Shown piece by piece: positions 6,288-7,627 of a stretch of 7,627 nucleotides of DNA. The notes beneath the pieces were generated by a model. That model was given only the letters and a program-made list of their open reading frames with translations. It was not told the DNA's origin and ran no database searches. The DNA is from Lentisphaerota bacterium (GTDB lineage Bacteria; Verrucomicrobiota; Lentisphaeria; Oligosphaerales; Oligosphaeraceae), in assembly GCA_012800565.1 (NCBI GenBank), contig JAAZIZ010000442.1, positions 1-7,627 on the forward strand, read 5' to 3'. Position numbers and translations under genes: made by a program. The stretch's first letter is position 1. The number at the start of each line of letters is the position of its first letter.

Positions 6288-7157
6288 TTATTCCTTTTTC
6301 TTCTTTGCCGGCCATAGACTGGGCCGGATCAGCCGCTCTGGAAGCAAGGGCACCGCGTCTTTAACTGCAGTAAATAAATCTGCCGGCAGGGGTCCCAGGC
6401 TGACCAGGCGGATATTCTCCTGCAGCTGCGCAAGTGACTCCACTCCAGTCAGGATGGAAATCCGCCCTGGCAGTGAGAGCAGGTACCGGAAGCAGAGTTC
6501 TTTCAACGGCAGGCCCAGCTTCGCCAGCTTCTGCCGCCAAGGGATAATGGCCGCCAGTTCGGGGTGAATCTGTTCTTCCGGCAGCAGCAGCAGTCCCTGC
6601 AGATAGACGCTGCGCAGGAACAGCTGCCCGGGATGGCTGGCAATCAGCGCGTCAAAGCGGTGGTCCAGGACATTGCAGGGGACCTGCAGCAGCGGCAGTG
6701 TTCCGACCTGAGACACGTACTTGGTACTGTCCAGAGAGACGCCGATGCCCCGGGTCAGTCCGCGTTCCTGCAGATGCTGCAGGATTGGCAGGTGCGGCAA
6801 GTTGTCTTCGCGGTGAAAGAGCAGTCCGTCCAGTACCTCGCAGCGCAGATTACGTAGCGACCGGGTCAGGCTGCTGGCAGCAAAATCCTCTGGAAGGACA
6901 TCCGGGGGCATGGGGGGAATTTTGCTGATCAGGCGCATTTTGCCGTGCAGTTTGAGCTCGTGCAAGGCCTGCCCCAGCACGATTTCGCTCTCGCCGTAGC
7001 TGGCCGCAGTATCCAAGGTGTCGATTCCGTGGTCATAGGCGAGGGCCAGAATCTCTTTGACGGTCTTGAAAGAGGGCTGCCCCAGAGTGTTGGCGATACC
7101 GTAGGGCAGGCCGAACTGGACCGTGCCCAGGACAATCTTGCTGAATTGGGTTGACAT
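6288..7157 (-). CDS. Aldo/keto reductase with a complete catalytic tetrad
   Basis: This 289-residue protein is close to the usual AKR length. The N-terminal LGTVQFGLPYGIAN (10-23) is typical of one AKR subgroup often found near carbohydrate-modification genes. The catalytic tetrad is complete: Asp49 and Tyr54 in DTAASYGESE, Lys79 in LISKI, and His115 in GLLFHRED. Later strands carry GIGVS (137-141), and the cofactor-phosphate region reads ILTGVESLAQLQENI (235-249), as in NADP(H)-using members. It should reduce an aldehyde or ketone, or oxidise the alcohol, using a nicotinamide cofactor in the cytoplasm; the substrate cannot be told from sequence. The start codon shares one base with the mtaB stop (TGATG), and AAAGGA precedes it by 6 nt. 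The Lys-rich C-terminus (KKKKE) overlaps the ribosome binding site of the next gene. Confidence 0.92.
   Translation of the reverse strand: MSTQFSKIVLGTVQFGLPYGIANTLGQPSFKTVKEILALAYDHGIDTLDTAASYGESEIVLGQALHELKLHGKMRLISKIPPMPPDVLPEDFAASSLTRSLRNLRCEVLDGLLFHREDNLPHLPILQHLQERGLTRGIGVSLDSTKYVSQVGTLPLLQVPCNVLDHRFDALIASHPGQLFLRSVYLQGLLLLPEEQIHPELAAIIPWRQKLAKLGLPLKELCFRYLLSLPGRISILTGVESLAQLQENIRLVSLGPLPADLFTAVKDAVPLLPERLIRPSLWPAKKKKE
6292..6297 (-). promoter_or_regulatory. Ribosome binding site of the hydrolase, inside the reductase gene end
   Basis: AAAGGA lies 7 nt before the hydrolase ATG (6284). The same bases encode part of the Lys-rich tail of the aldo/keto reductase (KKKKE), so the tail codons double as a translation signal. 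Confidence 0.7.
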
Positions 7158-7627
7158 CAGGGTTCCTTTCGGGAAGATGGGTGGCAGGGTTGCGGAGCAG
7201 TGCCCAGGACTGCACGGTGGTTCAGATGGCGGACTATTTCAGCTGTGATCAGGGTATTAGCGTTCAGGCCAGGCTGTTGCGGCAGACGTACTTTCAGATA
7301 ATTGTCGGTCCAGCCCTCGGCATGGGGGGAGCTCTGCTCCAGTAAAACCGGCAGGCGCTGTCCGATCTGCCGGTCGGCAAACTGACGACTTTTTTCCTCG
7401 GCCAGGTGCAGCAGCCTGGCGGCCCGGTGCTCGGCCAAGCCAGTGGGTACCTGGTCAGGGAATGTCGCGGCCGGGGTTCCCGCCCGGGGTGAATATGGGA
7501 AGACGTGCATAAGCCCGAAAGGCAGTTCAGTGAGGAACTGCAGGCATTCGGCAAAGGTCTGCTCAGTTTCGCCGGGGAAGCCGACGATGACATCCGTGCC
7601 CAGGCAGAGCAGGGGGACTTTTTCCCA
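7157..7627 (-). CDS. mtaB: tRNA t6A37 methylthiotransferase MtaB, C-terminal part (5' end outside window)
   Basis: The frame is open to the right edge and the visible 156 residues are the C-terminal third. MtaB is a radical-SAM enzyme that adds a methylthio group to t6A at position 37 of tRNAs reading ANN codons, giving ms2t6A. The first residues include LGTDVIVGFPGETEQTF, the conserved segment late in the radical-SAM domain of the MiaB/RimO/MtaB family. HVFPYSPRAGTPAATF follows, whose form is typical of MtaB and differs from MiaB. The TRAM-like RNA-binding end contains VLLEQ and GWTDNYLKVRL, again MtaB-like. The Cys motifs that bind the iron-sulfur clusters lie upstream, outside the window. 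The ATG at 7510 is internal and is not the start. The gene leads the - strand run and is coupled to the aldo/keto reductase by TGATG. Confidence 0.9.
   Translation of the reverse strand, partial: WEKVPLLCLGTDVIVGFPGETEQTFAECLQFLTELPFGLMHVFPYSPRAGTPAATFPDQVPTGLAEHRAARLLHLAEEKSRQFADRQIGQRLPVLLEQSSPHAEGWTDNYLKVRLPQQPGLNANTLITAEIVRHLNHRAVLGTAPQPCHPSSRKEP
7164..7169 (-). promoter_or_regulatory. Ribosome binding site of the aldo/keto reductase, inside the mtaB end
   Basis: AAAGGA lies 6 nt before the ATG at 7157 and is embedded in the last codons of mtaB (RKEP). With the TGATG stop/start overlap it indicates translational coupling. Confidence 0.7.

Noticed and set aside
5604..6317. A 237-codon + strand frame opposite the hydrolase gene.
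   Set aside because: It is the mirror of a gene with a full catalytic triad and a strong ribosome binding site; its own translation shows no motif.
6580..6600. CAG-type triplet run in the aldo/keto reductase gene.
   Set aside because: It encodes a Leu-rich stretch (GLLLLPEE) with the common CTG codon on the - strand; the run is only four units and is not a true repeat locus.

Overview
The window looks like a bacterial chromosome segment with GC content in the mid-50s by eye. It is tightly packed, with five to seven genes on the + strand in one co-directional run (left edge to about 5425) and three on the - strand (5382 to right edge). The two runs converge and overlap at their 3' ends. There are no RNA genes, mobile elements, CRISPR arrays or gene-free stretches over 300 bases. 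The style of the ExbB/ExbD/TonB-like genes and of the membrane-anchored TPR-type protein suggests a Gram-negative member of the PVC superphylum (Lentisphaerota, Verrucomicrobiota or a relative). This is an impression from family resemblance, not a database result.

The + strand run starts with the 3' part of a membrane protein that resembles the C-terminal half of an ABC-2 type permease. A 535-residue membrane-anchored TPR-like protein of unknown function follows. Then comes a compact module that reads as ExbB-like (2396-3163), ExbD-like (3170-3658) and TonB-like (3655-4566), with a 6-nt gap and a 4-nt overlap between them. Next is a tiny one-helix membrane protein with a zinc ribbon (4579-4830), and the run ends with rsmD, the 16S rRNA guanine-966 N2-methyltransferase (4835-5425).

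The - strand run enters from the right edge with the C-terminal part of mtaB (tRNA t6A37 methylthiotransferase). An aldo/keto reductase with a complete catalytic tetrad follows, then an alpha/beta hydrolase with a recognisable catalytic triad. The three are translationally coupled: TGATG at the first junction, a 3-nt gap at the second, and a strong AAAGGA ribosome binding site embedded in the end of each upstream gene.

The most interesting feature is the ExbB/ExbD/TonB-like trio. The family folds are clear, but by motif alignment the ExbD-like subunit has Asn where the proton-carrying Asp of ExbD/TolR belongs. The ExbB-like subunit has Gly in place of the conserved third-helix Glu and lacks the following Pro. 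The two pore threonines of ExbB are kept, and the TonB-like protein keeps a His in its N-terminal helix. This could be a divergent stator pair that does not use the usual proton path, or an accessory pair that works beside a canonical one.
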